Assembly: GCA_013389105.1 (NCBI GenBank)
Contig: JACADZ010000052.1
Location: forward strand, 1 to 51,917
Length of the DNA: 51,917 bases
From: Parvularculaceae bacterium
Lineage (GTDB): Bacteria; Pseudomonadota; Alphaproteobacteria; Caulobacterales; Parvularculaceae
Direction of reading: 5' to 3'
Program-made: the position numbers and the translations under genes
Notes under the pieces: model-generated
The model's input: the letters and a program-made list of their open reading frames with translations, nothing else
The model's database searches: none
Told to the model about the DNA's origin: nothing
Shown: in pieces, positions 42,624 to 51,333 of the stretch
Position numbering within the stretch: the stretch's first letter is position 1
Layout: every line of letters begins with the position of its first letter

Positions 42624-44524
42624 GCCACGCAGCGGTCGGCGCCGCCGGCGATATACTCGAGTATCTCGCGACGCATGAGAGGAAGTCTCTCCTGCGCTTC
42701 ATCACCTGCGGCAGCGTCGATGACGGCAAGTCGACCCTGATCGGCCGGCTCCTCTACGACACCAAACTGGTTTACGAGGACCAGTTGAACGCGCTGAAGG
42801 CCGACTCGAAGAAGTTCGGCACGCAGGGCGAGCGCATCGACTTTGCGCTCCTCGTGGACGGCCTCGCCGCCGAACGCGAGCAGGGGATCACCATCGACGT
42901 CGCCTATCGATTCTTCTCAACGGAGAAACGAAAATTCATCGTGGCCGACACGCCCGGACACGAGCAGTACACCCGCAATATGGCGACGGGCGCCTCCACC
43001 GCCGACCTCGCCGTCATTCTTATCGACGCTCGTCAGGGCGTGCTGACGCAGACCCGCCGCCACTCTTACATATGCTCCCTGCTCGGCATCCGGAACATTG
43101 TGGTCGCCGTCAACAAAATGGACATTGTCGGCTATTCACGCGAGACGTTCGAGAAAATCGAAGCCGAGTACCGGGCGTTCGCGGCGCAGCTCGGCTTCGC
43201 GTCAATCGTCTGCCTGCCGATTTCCGCTCTTGAGGGCGACAACATCCTGACCAAGAGTCCGAACACGCCCTGGCACCGCGGGCCTGCCCTGCTTCCCTAT
43301 CTTGAAACCGTTGAAGTCGCATCGGATCTCGAGGCCAAGCCGTTTCGCCTGCCCGTGCAATGGGTTAACCGGCCCAATCTCGATTTTCGCGGCTTTTCCG
43401 GAACGATCGCCTCGGGCGTCGTCGCCGTCGGGGAGGAAGTGGTCGCCCTCCCCTCCGGGAAACGCAGCCGTGTCAGGTCGATCGTGCTCGGCGCCGATAC
43501 GCAGGATGTCGCGGGTCCCCATGAGGCCATAACCTTGTGCCTCTCTGACGAAATCGACATCAGCCGGGGCGACATGATCTGCGCCGGCAAGGCGCCAGCC
43601 GAGCAGACCGACCAGTTCGCAGCCCATCTCCTCTGGATGAACGAGGAGGAGATGATTCCGGGCCGCCAGTATTACCTTAAGACCGCGACCAAAACCGTCT
43701 CGGCGACCATCACGGATCTGAAGCATCGGGTCAACGTCAACACGCTCGAGCGCCAGGCGGGCAAGACGCTGGCGCTCAACGAGATCGGCCTCTGCAATCT
43801 CTCGACCTCCGCGCCGATCGTGTTCGATCCTTACAAGGAGAACAGGGGGACAGGGGCCTTCATCCTGATCGACCGGCGCACGAATACGACGGTCGGAGCG
43901 GGGATGATCGAGTTCTCGCTGCGTCGGGCTCAAAACGTCCACTGGCAGGATCTCGACATCCACAAGGAAGCCCGGGCTTCGGCCAAGCACCAGCGCCCCT
44001 GCGTCCTGTGGTTCACCGGCCTCTCAGGCTCGGGAAAGTCCACTATTGCGAACCTCGTGGAAAAAAGACTCCACGACATGGGCCGCCACACCTACACGCT
44101 TGACGGCGACAACATCCGCCACGGCCTCAACAAGGACCTCGGCTTTACCGACGCCGATCGGGTCGAGAATATCCGGCGGGTCGCGGAAACGGCCAGACTG
44201 ATGGTCGACGCCGGTCTCATCGTGCTGGTCTCGTTCATTTCGCCATTTGCGAGCGAGCGGCGCATGGCGCGGGAGTTGCTCGAGGACGGCGAGTTCCTGG
44301 AGGTCTGGATATCGACGCCGCTCTCCATCTGCGAGAAACGGGACGTCAAGGGGCTCTACGCCAAGGCCCGGCGCGGCGAGATCAAGAACTTCACCGGCAT
44401 CTCGTCCGACTACGAACCGCCGACGGACGCCGACCTCGAATTCGACACGTCAAAAATCGCCGCGGAACACGCGGCCGAGCAGATTGTCGAGTACCTCGAC
44501 CGAAGAGGCTACCTTGGCCGCTAG
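42620..44524 (+). CDS. cysNC: Bifunctional sulfate adenylyltransferase subunit 1/adenylylsulfate kinase
   Basis: 634 aa. The N-terminal CysN GTPase (~1-445) drives APS synthesis by CysD: P-loop GSVDDGKST, switch [25 protein letters not shown], and NKMD. The C-terminal APS kinase (CysC, ~460-634) makes PAPS: P-loop [24 protein letters not shown], and [17 protein letters not shown]. Fused CysNC (NodQ-type) is common in alphaproteobacteria. It belongs with cysD but is separated from it by the 1.1-kb cassette. The start overlaps the partner gene stop. Confidence 0.97.
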   Translation: MSHAAVGAAGDILEYLATHERKSLLRFITCGSVDDGKSTLIGRLLYDTKLVYEDQLNALKADSKKFGTQGERIDFALLVDGLAAEREQGITIDVAYRFFSTEKRKFIVADTPGHEQYTRNMATGASTADLAVILIDARQGVLTQTRRHSYICSLLGIRNIVVAVNKMDIVGYSRETFEKIEAEYRAFAAQLGFASIVCLPISALEGDNILTKSPNTPWHRGPALLPYLETVEVASDLEAKPFRLPVQWVNRPNLDFRGFSGTIASGVVAVGEEVVALPSGKRSRVRSIVLGADTQDVAGPHEAITLCLSDEIDISRGDMICAGKAPAEQTDQFAAHLLWMNEEEMIPGRQYYLKTATKTVSATITDLKHRVNVNTLERQAGKTLALNEIGLCNLSTSAPIVFDPYKENRGTGAFILIDRRTNTTVGAGMIEFSLRRAQNVHWQDLDIHKEARASAKHQRPCVLWFTGLSGSGKSTIANLVEKRLHDMGRHTYTLDGDNIRHGLNKDLGFTDADRVENIRRVAETARLMVDAGLIVLVSFISPFASERRMARELLEDGEFLEVWISTPLSICEKRDVKGLYAKARRGEIKNFTGISSDYEPPTDADLEFDTSKIAAEHAAEQIVEYLDRRGYLGR

Positions 44525-44739
44525 CGGCCGAATTGCGCGAACCTGGCGAAATCTGCTCAACCGCACAGTAAACTCTGGAGTATCGAACCGCCGCTGCCGG
44601 CGGTCTCCATTGTGCATCTGCGAACAAGTCGCGATTATATTGACAGCGCGCGACGAACTGCCGCTAATCCCGGCCGTTCATGGAACAGTGAACGTCAAAC
44701 GACTGGGGCCCGCCCACCCGGCGCGGCAATGGAGGACAG
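44525..44739. other. cysNC to protease intergenic region
   Basis: 215 bases without a gene. It holds a hairpin ACCGCC/GGCGGT near 44589-44608 lacking a T-run (weak terminator at best) and, just before the protease start, the Shine-Dalgarno GGAGGACAG. Confidence 0.4.
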
Positions 44740-46107
44740 ATGAAAGTAAGGACGGCGTTTGCGGCCGCACTAGGCGCGGCCATCGCATCGATTTGCGTTC
44801 TCACGCCTGCGGCGGCGGGCGGCAGGTCCGATCTCGTGCTGCAAAGCCTGAAAGCTGGTCGGGCGCATGTGGCGGATGAGATCCTTGTTCAGTACAAGTC
44901 CGGCGCGGGTGAGAGCGACTTCCGGGCCGTGCGGGCCAAAGCGCGCGGCGCCGACGCGCAAGTGCTGCGTTCGACCGGCGCGGGGCGGCTCGTGCGCATG
45001 AAGCTGCAGGCGGGCGAGTCGGTCGCGGCGGCGATCCAACGTCTCGAAGGCGATCCGGCGGTCGAATACGCGGAGCCGAACTGGATCTACACGCATCAGG
45101 CGACGTCGAACGACACCTATTACACCAACGGCTCGCTCTGGGGCATGTATAGCGGCACCACGAGCCCGACCAACGTCTACGGCTCCGGCGCGGCGAACGC
45201 CTGGGCGGAGAACAAGCAGAACTGCGGAGACGTCTGGGTCGGCGTCATCGACGAAGGCTACATGTATACACACACGGATCTTGCCGCGAACGCCGGCAAG
45301 AATCCGGGCGAGGCGACCGGCGTCGCGGGCGTTGACGACGACGGCAACGGCTATGTCGACGACATTTACGGCTGGGACTTTGCCGGCGGCAACAACTCGG
45401 TGTTCGACGGGGTCGGAGACGATCACGGCACCCATGTCGCCGGCACCATCGGCGGCGTCGGCGGGAATGGGACCGGCGTTGCGGGCGTCTGCTGGAGCGT
45501 CAAGATCATCAACGCCAAGTTCCTTGGCTCAACAGGCGGAACGACCGCAAACGCCATCAAGGCGATCGATTACATGACCGACCTTAAAACGCGTCATGGT
45601 CTCAATCTCGTCGCCACCAATAATTCCTGGGGCGGCGGCGGCTTCAGCCAGGCGCTGCAGGACGCCATCAGCCGGGCGAACAACGCCGACATTCTCTTTA
45701 TCGCCGCCGCAGGCAACTCGACGGTCGATTGCGACACGTCTTCCTGTTACCCGGCCGAATACCCGGTAGCGAACGTCATCGCCGTCGCGTCCATCACCTC
45801 GACGGGCGGCTTGAGCTCGTTCTCGAATTATGGCGACCAGACGATCCACATCGGCGCGCCGGGCAGCGGCATCTGGTCGACGGTTCCGGCGCGGTCGCGC
45901 GGGCAGATCGTGTCGTCCTACGCGTCCTATAGCGGCACCTCGATGGCGACGCCGCACGTCGCCGGCGCGGCGGCCATGTACAAGGCGCTCAACCCCGGCG
46001 CGACAGCGGCGCAAGTTAAAGCCGCGATCCTGAACGGCGGCGTGCCGACTCCCTCGCTGTCAGGCAAGACCATCACCGGCGACCGGCTCGATGTGAGCGG
46101 TTTCTGA
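44740..46107 (+). CDS. Secreted S8 (subtilisin-like) serine protease, copy 1
   Basis: 455 aa. Signal peptide ~1-26 (ending TPAAAGG), inhibitor-type propeptide (~45-115; EILVQYKSGAGESDFRAV, DPAVEYAEPNWIY), then the catalytic domain. Asp in GVIDEGYMYTHTDL (DEG rather than the usual DTG/DSG), His in DDHGTHVAGTIGG, oxyanion Asn in NNSWGGGG, and nucleophile Ser in SGTSMATPHVAGAAA. Two Cys pairs may form disulfides (CDTSSC). No C-terminal sorting domain. A strong Shine-Dalgarno precedes the ATG and a good terminator follows. The next gene is a close paralogue. Confidence 0.95.
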   Translation: MKVRTAFAAALGAAIASICVLTPAAAGGRSDLVLQSLKAGRAHVADEILVQYKSGAGESDFRAVRAKARGADAQVLRSTGAGRLVRMKLQAGESVAAAIQRLEGDPAVEYAEPNWIYTHQATSNDTYYTNGSLWGMYSGTTSPTNVYGSGAANAWAENKQNCGDVWVGVIDEGYMYTHTDLAANAGKNPGEATGVAGVDDDGNGYVDDIYGWDFAGGNNSVFDGVGDDHGTHVAGTIGGVGGNGTGVAGVCWSVKIINAKFLGSTGGTTANAIKAIDYMTDLKTRHGLNLVATNNSWGGGGFSQALQDAISRANNADILFIAAAGNSTVDCDTSSCYPAEYPVANVIAVASITSTGGLSSFSNYGDQTIHIGAPGSGIWSTVPARSRGQIVSSYASYSGTSMATPHVAGAAAMYKALNPGATAAQVKAAILNGGVPTPSLSGKTITGDRLDVSGF

Positions 46108-46138
46108 TCGCGCCGGTTCTTCAAAGTCGCGAAGGTCT

Positions 46139-46165
46139 GGGCCGCCTTTCTGGCGGCCCTTTTTT
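46139..46165 (+). terminator. Terminator between the two proteases
   Basis: Eight-base stem GGGCCGCC (46139-46146) / GGCGGCCC (46152-46159) followed by six T (46160-46165). The tandem genes are therefore probably separate transcripts. Confidence 0.85.
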
Positions 46166-46330
46166 CGGCTGCGGACGTGAGCGATTGTGGACGCATGCGG
46201 TCGCGCCCGTGGGTTCCAGTCCCCTCCCGACGAGGCCCCGCGTAGATTTTTGACCGGGCGGCCGGCATCCGCCCCTTCGCGGGGCAGTCAAGCGAGCGCA
46301 CACTGAGGCCGTGACGGCGGAGGAACGGAC

Positions 46331-47692
46331 ATGCGCACCAAAAAGACCCTGACGGCGACCGCCGCAGCCGCTCTATGCCTTGCGACGACCCCTTCAATCG
46401 CCGGCGGCCGTCCGGACCTCGTTTTGGCCGCGCTTGAGAGCGGCCGGGCGCATGTCCCGGATGAGCTGCTGGTCCAATACAAGGCCGGCGCCTCGAGGGC
46501 CGATTTCCGCGCGGTGCGCGCCAAGTCCCGCGCAACGGATCTCGAAACCCTTCGCGCCGACCGGATCGGACGCCTCATGCGCATGAAGCTGCGCGGCGGC
46601 GAGTCGATCGCCAACGCCATCCGACGGCTTGAGCGGGACCCGGCGGTTGAGTTCGCTGAAACCAACTGGATCTACACGCACGACGCCGCGTCGAACGATC
46701 CCCACTACGCCGATGGGTCGCTTTGGGGCATGCAGGGCGCCGCGACGAGTCCCGCCAACATCTACGGGTCCGGCGCCGCCGACGCTTGGGCGGAGGACAA
46801 ACAGGATTGCGGCGACGTCTGGGTCGGGATCATCGACGAAGGCTACATGTATGCGCATGCCGATCTCGCGGCCAACGCCGGCAGAAATCCCGCTGAAGAC
46901 GGCGGCGTCGCGGGCGTCGACGACGACGGCAATGGTCGCATCGACGATACTTACGGCTGGGATTTCGCAGGCAACAACAAGACGGTGTTCGACGGGGTCA
47001 TGGACGATCACGGAACCCATGTCGCAGGTGCGATTGGCGCCGTCGGCGGCAACGGAACGGGCGTCGCCGGCGTGTGCTGGAGCGTGAAACTCATCAGCGC
47101 CAAGTTCCTCGGCGCATTTGGCGGCGCCACGGCCAATGCGGTGAAGGCGATCGACTATCTGACCGACCTCAAGACGCGCCACAGCCTCAATCTCGTCGCC
47201 ACCAACAATTCCTGGGGCGGCGGCTACAGCCAGGCGCTCCGGAACGCGATCGCCAGGGCCGGGAACGCAGACATCCTTTTTATCGCCGCCGCCGGCGACC
47301 CCGCGGCGGACTGCGACGTCTCGCGCTGCTATCCGGCAGATTATCCCGAACCCAACGTCATCTCGGTCGCCTCAATCACGTCGATCGGCGGTCTCAGCTC
47401 ATTCTCCAATTTCGGCGCGGCGACTGTTCACCTCGGCGCGCCCGGCAGCGCCATCTGGTCCACCGTGCCGAAGCGGCAGGGCTTGTTCCAGATCGTCAGC
47501 GGCTATGCCAATTACAGCGGCGCCTCGATGGCGACGCCGCACGTCACAGGCGCCGCCGCGCTCTACAAGGCGCGGAATCCCAACGCCAGCGCAGCCGACG
47601 TAACGGCTGCAATCTTGAACAGCGCCGTGCCGACGCCGTCGCTTGCCGGCGTCACGATCACCGGCGGCCGCCTGGGCGTCAGCGGTATTTGA
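46331..47692 (+). CDS. Secreted S8 (subtilisin-like) serine protease, copy 2
   Basis: 453 aa, colinear with copy 1 over its whole length, including signal peptide, propeptide (ELLVQYKAGASRADFRAV) and catalytic domain. Triad present: IIDEGYMYAHADL (Asp, again DEG), DDHGTHVAGAIGAVGG (His), and SGASMATPHVTG (Ser; Ala replaces the usual Thr before it). Oxyanion Asn in NNSWGGGY. AAAGDP replaces AAAGNS of copy 1. Tandem duplication followed by divergence is clear. A hairpin TTGAGCCG/CGGCTCAA (47689-47715) overlaps the stop but has no T-run. Confidence 0.95.
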   Translation: MRTKKTLTATAAAALCLATTPSIAGGRPDLVLAALESGRAHVPDELLVQYKAGASRADFRAVRAKSRATDLETLRADRIGRLMRMKLRGGESIANAIRRLERDPAVEFAETNWIYTHDAASNDPHYADGSLWGMQGAATSPANIYGSGAADAWAEDKQDCGDVWVGIIDEGYMYAHADLAANAGRNPAEDGGVAGVDDDGNGRIDDTYGWDFAGNNKTVFDGVMDDHGTHVAGAIGAVGGNGTGVAGVCWSVKLISAKFLGAFGGATANAVKAIDYLTDLKTRHSLNLVATNNSWGGGYSQALRNAIARAGNADILFIAAAGDPAADCDVSRCYPADYPEPNVISVASITSIGGLSSFSNFGAATVHLGAPGSAIWSTVPKRQGLFQIVSGYANYSGASMATPHVTGAAALYKARNPNASAADVTAAILNSAVPTPSLAGVTITGGRLGVSGI

Positions 47693-47872
47693 GCCGGGCC
47701 CCTCGCGCGGCTCAACCGGGGCGCGCCAGCGACGGTCTCAGGCGGTCGGCAGTCAGCTGCCGGAGAACTTCCGCGACGCGAACAGATTTGGTGGTAGTTA
47801 ACTCAGATTCTAAACAGTTCTTGCAACAATTTACTGAATCTGTAATGGACCGAATGTAAGCGATCACGGCAC

Positions 47873-48562
47873 ATGCAGCTAGCAAGAGTGTTTCGGATAT
47901 TTGTCGGCCTAGCGACTATTGCGGGGCTTGCCGTCCAGTATTTTCTTCAGGTTGCAGACTCGCCGCGCGGCCTCGTGGACGCGACCGTTCAATATTTCAG
48001 CTATTTCACTATTCTTGGAAACCTTGTCGGGGTCGCCGTGATGCTGGCCCCAGCGATTGCGCCCACCAGCCTCGTCGGCAGATTCTCCTTGCGTCCGGAC
48101 GTGCGCACCGCGACGACGCTCTATCTCCTGCAGATCGGCTTCGTCTATCACATGATCCTGACCGCTCAGCTCGCTCCGGCGAGCGGCCTCGGCCTTTTCT
48201 CGGATTACATCATTCACACGCTCGTCCCGGTCGCGTTTGCAATCGACTGGATCTTGCTGGTCGACAAGCGCGGCCTGACGCTTCGGATGACGCCGTCCTG
48301 GATCGTCTTTCCCGCCGTCTACGGCGCCTATGTGCTGATCCGGGGCGCGCTCACCGGCGTCTATCCCTACTGGTTCTTGCAGGTTGATAAGTTGGGAGCG
48401 GTCACGGTGACCAGGAACTTCATCCTGCTTCTCGCAGCGTTTCTCATTGGCGGCGCCGGGCTGGTCTTTCTCGGCCGCGCCTTCGATGCCCGTTTCAGGA
48501 ACTCCACCCCGGGCAAGGTCTCGTCGGTTCTAAGATCCCTTTTTGGGCGCTCACGTTCCTGA
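47873..48562 (+). CDS. Pr6Pr family membrane protein
   Basis: 229 aa with about six hydrophobic helices. Characteristic parts: ATVQYFSYFTILGNLVGVAVM, FVYHMILTAQLAPASGLGLFSDYIIHTLVPVAFAIDWIL, and PAVYGAYVLIRGALTGVYPYWFLQVDKLG. The family is named for its Pr6 motif and has no assigned function. Upstream DNA has a CAGATTC/GAATCTG inverted repeat (47804-47842) carrying two GANTC sites. The 3' end overlaps that of proC by 12 bases tail to tail. Confidence 0.82.
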   Translation: MQLARVFRIFVGLATIAGLAVQYFLQVADSPRGLVDATVQYFSYFTILGNLVGVAVMLAPAIAPTSLVGRFSLRPDVRTATTLYLLQIGFVYHMILTAQLAPASGLGLFSDYIIHTLVPVAFAIDWILLVDKRGLTLRMTPSWIVFPAVYGAYVLIRGALTGVYPYWFLQVDKLGAVTVTRNFILLLAAFLIGGAGLVFLGRAFDARFRNSTPGKVSSVLRSLFGRSRS

Positions 48563-49366
48563 AATCTCGCTCGCGCGCCGTGCGGCCGCCGCCAGCGCCG
48601 CCTTCATCAGGGTCCTGAGCGCCCTTTCGTCGCCGTCAAGCGCACGCAGCGCGGCTTCAGTCGTGCCGCCGGGCGACGTCACGGCCATGCGCAGTTCTGC
48701 CGCGGGGCGCGGGTCCGCGGCGAGCAGCGCCCCAGAGCCGATCGCCGTCGCGCGCGCAAGACGGGCGGCGGCGTCGCTTTCAAGGCCGAGCGCGGCGCCG
48801 GCGTCTGCGAGCGCCTCCACCAAAAGGAAAAAATAGGCGGGTCCGCTGCCCGAGACGGCGGTCACGACGTCGATCTCGCGTTCGCTCTGTACCCAGACGA
48901 CTTCGCCGGCAGCTTGCAACAAGGTCTCGGCGATCCGACGATCGGCGGGACTAACGCTCGGCGGGCCGAAGAGCCCTGAAACGCCGGCCCCGACCTGCGC
49001 CGGCAGGTTCGGCATGGCGCGAACGGCGCGCGGCGAGCCCAGCCGGGCCTCTACTCCGGCAAGGCTCACGCCGGCCATGACGGATACGGTCAACGAACGA
49101 CGGGCGATGGGCGCAAAGCGCGGCAGGACTTCATCTACGGCCTGGGGTTTGACGGCAAGCACGAGCGCGTCGACGGAGACCGTTGCGGGATCCGGATTGA
49201 CGCGCACGCCGGATATTCGCGCACGTGCAACCGCGTCGGTCTCGCTCATCGGCTCGAAGACGGCCGATGTCGCGGCGTCGATTGCATCAGAGGCGAGCCA
49301 GCCTTTGAGCAGCGCTCCGCCCATGGCGCCGGCTCCAACAAGCGCAACGGAGATTTTTCTCGACAT
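48551..49366 (-). CDS. proC: Pyrroline-5-carboxylate reductase
   Basis: 271 aa, last step of proline synthesis (P5C to proline with NAD(P)H). Rossmann start VALVGAGAMGGALLKGW, LAVKPQAVDEVLP, VSVMAGVSLAGVEARLG, RAMPNLPAQVGAGVSGLF, and the C-terminal dimer signature AVSGSGPAYFFLLVEALADAGAALGL followed by TSPGGTTEAALRAL. Upstream is the ftsB-like gene in the same direction with a 35-base gap, so cotranscription is possible. Confidence 0.95.
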   Translation of the reverse strand: MSRKISVALVGAGAMGGALLKGWLASDAIDAATSAVFEPMSETDAVARARISGVRVNPDPATVSVDALVLAVKPQAVDEVLPRFAPIARRSLTVSVMAGVSLAGVEARLGSPRAVRAMPNLPAQVGAGVSGLFGPPSVSPADRRIAETLLQAAGEVVWVQSEREIDVVTAVSGSGPAYFFLLVEALADAGAALGLESDAAARLARATAIGSGALLAADPRPAAELRMAVTSPGGTTEAALRALDGDERALRTLMKAALAAAARRASEISGT

Positions 49367-49401
49367 GAGCCCTTATAGGCTCGCTAAGACCGCTTGGTCG
49401 A

Positions 49402-49749
49402 TCAGCGTTTGGGTTGCTCGAGCAGGCGCTCGATCTCGCTGCGCGGCAGCACGATGTCTCCCGGACGCGCATAGCCGAGAACGGCGCGGACGCGCTCATC
49501 GACGACGTCCGGATCAAGCGATTTCGGGTTCAGCAGTTCGGCCCGCTTTTGCAGGGCCGCACGTCGCGCTGAAATCTCCGCAAGCTCCGTTTTGTGCGCC
49601 GCGATCTCGGCATTGAGGCCCCTCAAGGTGCGATAGCTCGCCGCCCCGGCCACCGCCCCATAGGCGAGGTATGCAATCCAGCACGCAAACAGCGCCGGCA
49701 GCGCCACCTCTTTGGCGAATGCGCCCAGTCGTCTCATGAAGTTCCTCAA
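49402..49749 (-). CDS. ftsB: FtsB/DivIC-family septum formation initiator
   Basis: 115 aa. Short cytoplasmic N-terminus, one transmembrane helix (~16-38; ALPALFACWIAYLAYGAVAGA), then a coiled coil (YRTLRGLNAEIAAHKTELAEISARRAALQKRAELL) and the region LDPDVVDERVRAVLGYARPGDIVLP, which is typical of alphaproteobacterial FtsB. It joins FtsL and FtsQ in the divisome. In many relatives it lies between eno and pdhA; here it is upstream of proC. A perfect CtrA motif is 55-70 bases upstream of its start. Confidence 0.85.
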   Translation of the reverse strand: MRNFMRRLGAFAKEVALPALFACWIAYLAYGAVAGAASYRTLRGLNAEIAAHKTELAEISARRAALQKRAELLNPKSLDPDVVDERVRAVLGYARPGDIVLPRSEIERLLEQPKR

Positions 49750-49803
49750 CGCCCCGACTCAAAGTTGAGTCTGCTTGCGGTAAACAAATCGTTAAGCGGC
49801 GGC

Positions 49804-49819
49804 GTTAAGGTTTTATTAA
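49804..49819 (-). promoter_or_regulatory. CtrA-type binding motif upstream of ftsB
   Basis: Minus strand TTAATAAAACCTTAAC, a perfect TTAA-N7-TTAAC. It lies in the 115-base divergent space between ftsB (minus) and the small gene at 49865 (plus). A second TTAA pair with a 9-base spacer is adjacent (49793-49808). Confidence 0.6.
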
Positions 49820-49864
49820 TCATCCATGTAAACTCTCGGCCCGAATCTGCAGGCGGGGGCCTCG

Positions 49865-50092
49865 ATGAGCCGGATCGATCTATCGACGCGTGAATTATTC
49901 TTGCGCCTTGGCGCAACGCCGCTTTCGCGAAGCGCGCGGGCCGACAGGTTGTTTCGTCGACTGCGCACGGAGGAAGCCGAGGCGCTCGTCGATCAATTGC
50001 TAAAGCCGGCCGCAAGGCTCGATGTTCAGGGGACTGACGGAGCGGCAGAAAAAGGTCGACCAAATCGCGCGCGCCGTAACCTTGGCGAGTAA
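49865..50092 (+). CDS. Small hypothetical protein
   Basis: 75 aa. MSRIDLSTRELFLRLGATPL is followed by a short Arg/Ala-rich helix (SARADRLFRRLRTEEAEALVDQLL) and a basic tail. No family recognised. Supporting points are a GGGGGC ribosome-binding-like stretch before the ATG and a terminator downstream that reads in both directions. Confidence 0.45.
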   Translation: MSRIDLSTRELFLRLGATPLSRSARADRLFRRLRTEEAEALVDQLLKPAARLDVQGTDGAAEKGRPNRARRNLGE

Positions 50093-50127
50093 GTTTCGGT
50101 TCGGACCGGCCCGTCCAGCCAAGAAAC

Positions 50128-50158
50128 GAAAAACGCCCCTCGACCGAGGGGCGTTTTT
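50128..50158. terminator. Bidirectional terminator between the small gene and rpsI
   Basis: Stem AAACGCCCCTC / GAGGGGCGTTT with a short loop (50131-50156) and T-runs on both strands (TTTTT at 50154-50158; AAAAA at 50129-50133). It follows rpsI by ~18 bases. Confidence 0.85.
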
Positions 50159-50175
50159 CATCGGATGGCTTGACG

Positions 50176-50658
50176 CTAGCGCTTCGAGAACTGGAAGCTG
50201 CGGCGGGCTTTTTTGCGACCGTATTTCTTTCGTTCCACGACGCGGCTGTCGCGCGTGAGAAATCCGGCCTTCTTCAGGACCGGACGGAGCTCCGGCTCGA
50301 AAAACGTCAGAGCCCGCGCGATGCCGTGGCGCACGGCGCCGGCTTGGCCCGAAGGTCCCGATCCGCTCACCGTGCAATCAATGTCGAATTGGCCGCTGCG
50401 GTCGGCCGTCACCAACGGCTGCTTGATGATCATCTGGAGAACGGCGCGACCGAAATACTCTTTCTGGTCCTTGCCGTTGACGGTGATTTTTCCCTTTCCG
50501 CGCTTGATCCAAACGCGGGCGACGGCGGTCTTACGCTTGCCGGTCGCGTAGGACCGCCCTTGCGCGTCGATCCTCGGCTTTGGCGGTTCAATCGGCGCGG
50601 GCGCAAGGCCCGCCTCGGCCGCGACTGATTTCAGGCCCTCGAACGTCGTAGCGCTCAT
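50176..50658 (-). CDS. rpsI: 30S ribosomal protein S9
   Basis: 160 aa. Conserved: [54 protein letters not shown], and the basic C-terminal tail [14 protein letters not shown] that reaches the P-site tRNA. A ~30-residue N-terminal extension is normal for alphaproteobacteria. It is coupled to rplM, whose stop overlaps its ATG by one base. Confidence 0.98.
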   Translation of the reverse strand: MSATTFEGLKSVAAEAGLAPAPIEPPKPRIDAQGRSYATGKRKTAVARVWIKRGKGKITVNGKDQKEYFGRAVLQMIIKQPLVTADRSGQFDIDCTVSGSGPSGQAGAVRHGIARALTFFEPELRPVLKKAGFLTRDSRVVERKKYGRKKARRSFQFSKR

Positions 50659-51125
50659 TACGCTTCCCTCTTGTTCTTGCTGTTCATCGCGGCGACGTCG
50701 AGCTTCTCAGGCGACTGCGCCTCATGCGGATGCTGCGCGCCGGCATAAACGCGCAGATGCGTTAGCTGGTCGCGCGCGAGCGGCGAGTCCTTCGGCATCA
50801 TGCGTCTGACAGCGTTTTCGACGACGCGTTCGGGATGCTTGCCGCCGATGATCTTGTCCATCGTGCGTTCCTTGATCCCGCCCGGATAGCCCGTGTGCCA
50901 GTAGAAGGCCTTGTCCGTCATCTTGGCGCCGGTGAAGACGACCTTCTCGGCATTGACGACGATCACGTGATCGCCGCAATCGACATGCGGCGTATAAGCT
51001 GGCTTGTGCTTGCCGCGGAGGCGCTGAGCCACGATCGCCGCGAGGCGGCCGACGACGAGACCCTCGCCGTCGATCAGCACCCATTTCTTCTCGACCTCCG
51101 CGGGCTTGGCGGAATAGGTTTTCAT
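50658..51125 (-). CDS. rplM: 50S ribosomal protein L13
   Basis: 155 aa. Conserved: [72 protein letters not shown], and [29 protein letters not shown]. First gene of the rplM-rpsI operon. Confidence 0.98.
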   Translation of the reverse strand: MKTYSAKPAEVEKKWVLIDGEGLVVGRLAAIVAQRLRGKHKPAYTPHVDCGDHVIVVNAEKVVFTGAKMTDKAFYWHTGYPGGIKERTMDKIIGGKHPERVVENAVRRMMPKDSPLARDQLTHLRVYAGAQHPHEAQSPEKLDVAAMNSKNKREA

Positions 51126-51151
51126 AATTGACCCTTCAAATCGGAAGCGCG

Positions 51152-51180
51152 CGGATAGCGGTTTGGGGCACAGTGGTCAA
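51152..51180 (-). promoter_or_regulatory. rplM-rpsI promoter
   Basis: Minus strand TTGACC (51180-51175), 17-base spacer, TATCCG (51157-51152), giving a leader of roughly 20 bases before the rplM ATG at 51125. Confidence 0.55.
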
Positions 51181-51333
51181 GGACTTGGTGATGTGGTATC
51201 ATATTACCATATCCAACGACCCGCAGGAAATGGGGGCGTCGAACCGTTTCTTTTCTGCCATCCTCCTGAAAAATGAGGCGCCGACCGCATCCTTGACGAT
51301 TGCCGGATGGCTGCGGGCGACGGACAAAGAGTC

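Noticed and set aside
44676-44693. GTTC/GAAC dyad resembling a LexA site before protease 1
   Set aside because: It does not fit the alphaproteobacterial GTTC-N7-GTTC direct repeat, and no SOS gene is nearby.
51193-51207. Partial dyad GGTA...TACC between rplM and the phytase-like gene
   Set aside because: Only four-base arms match, with an imperfect centre; not enough to call an operator.
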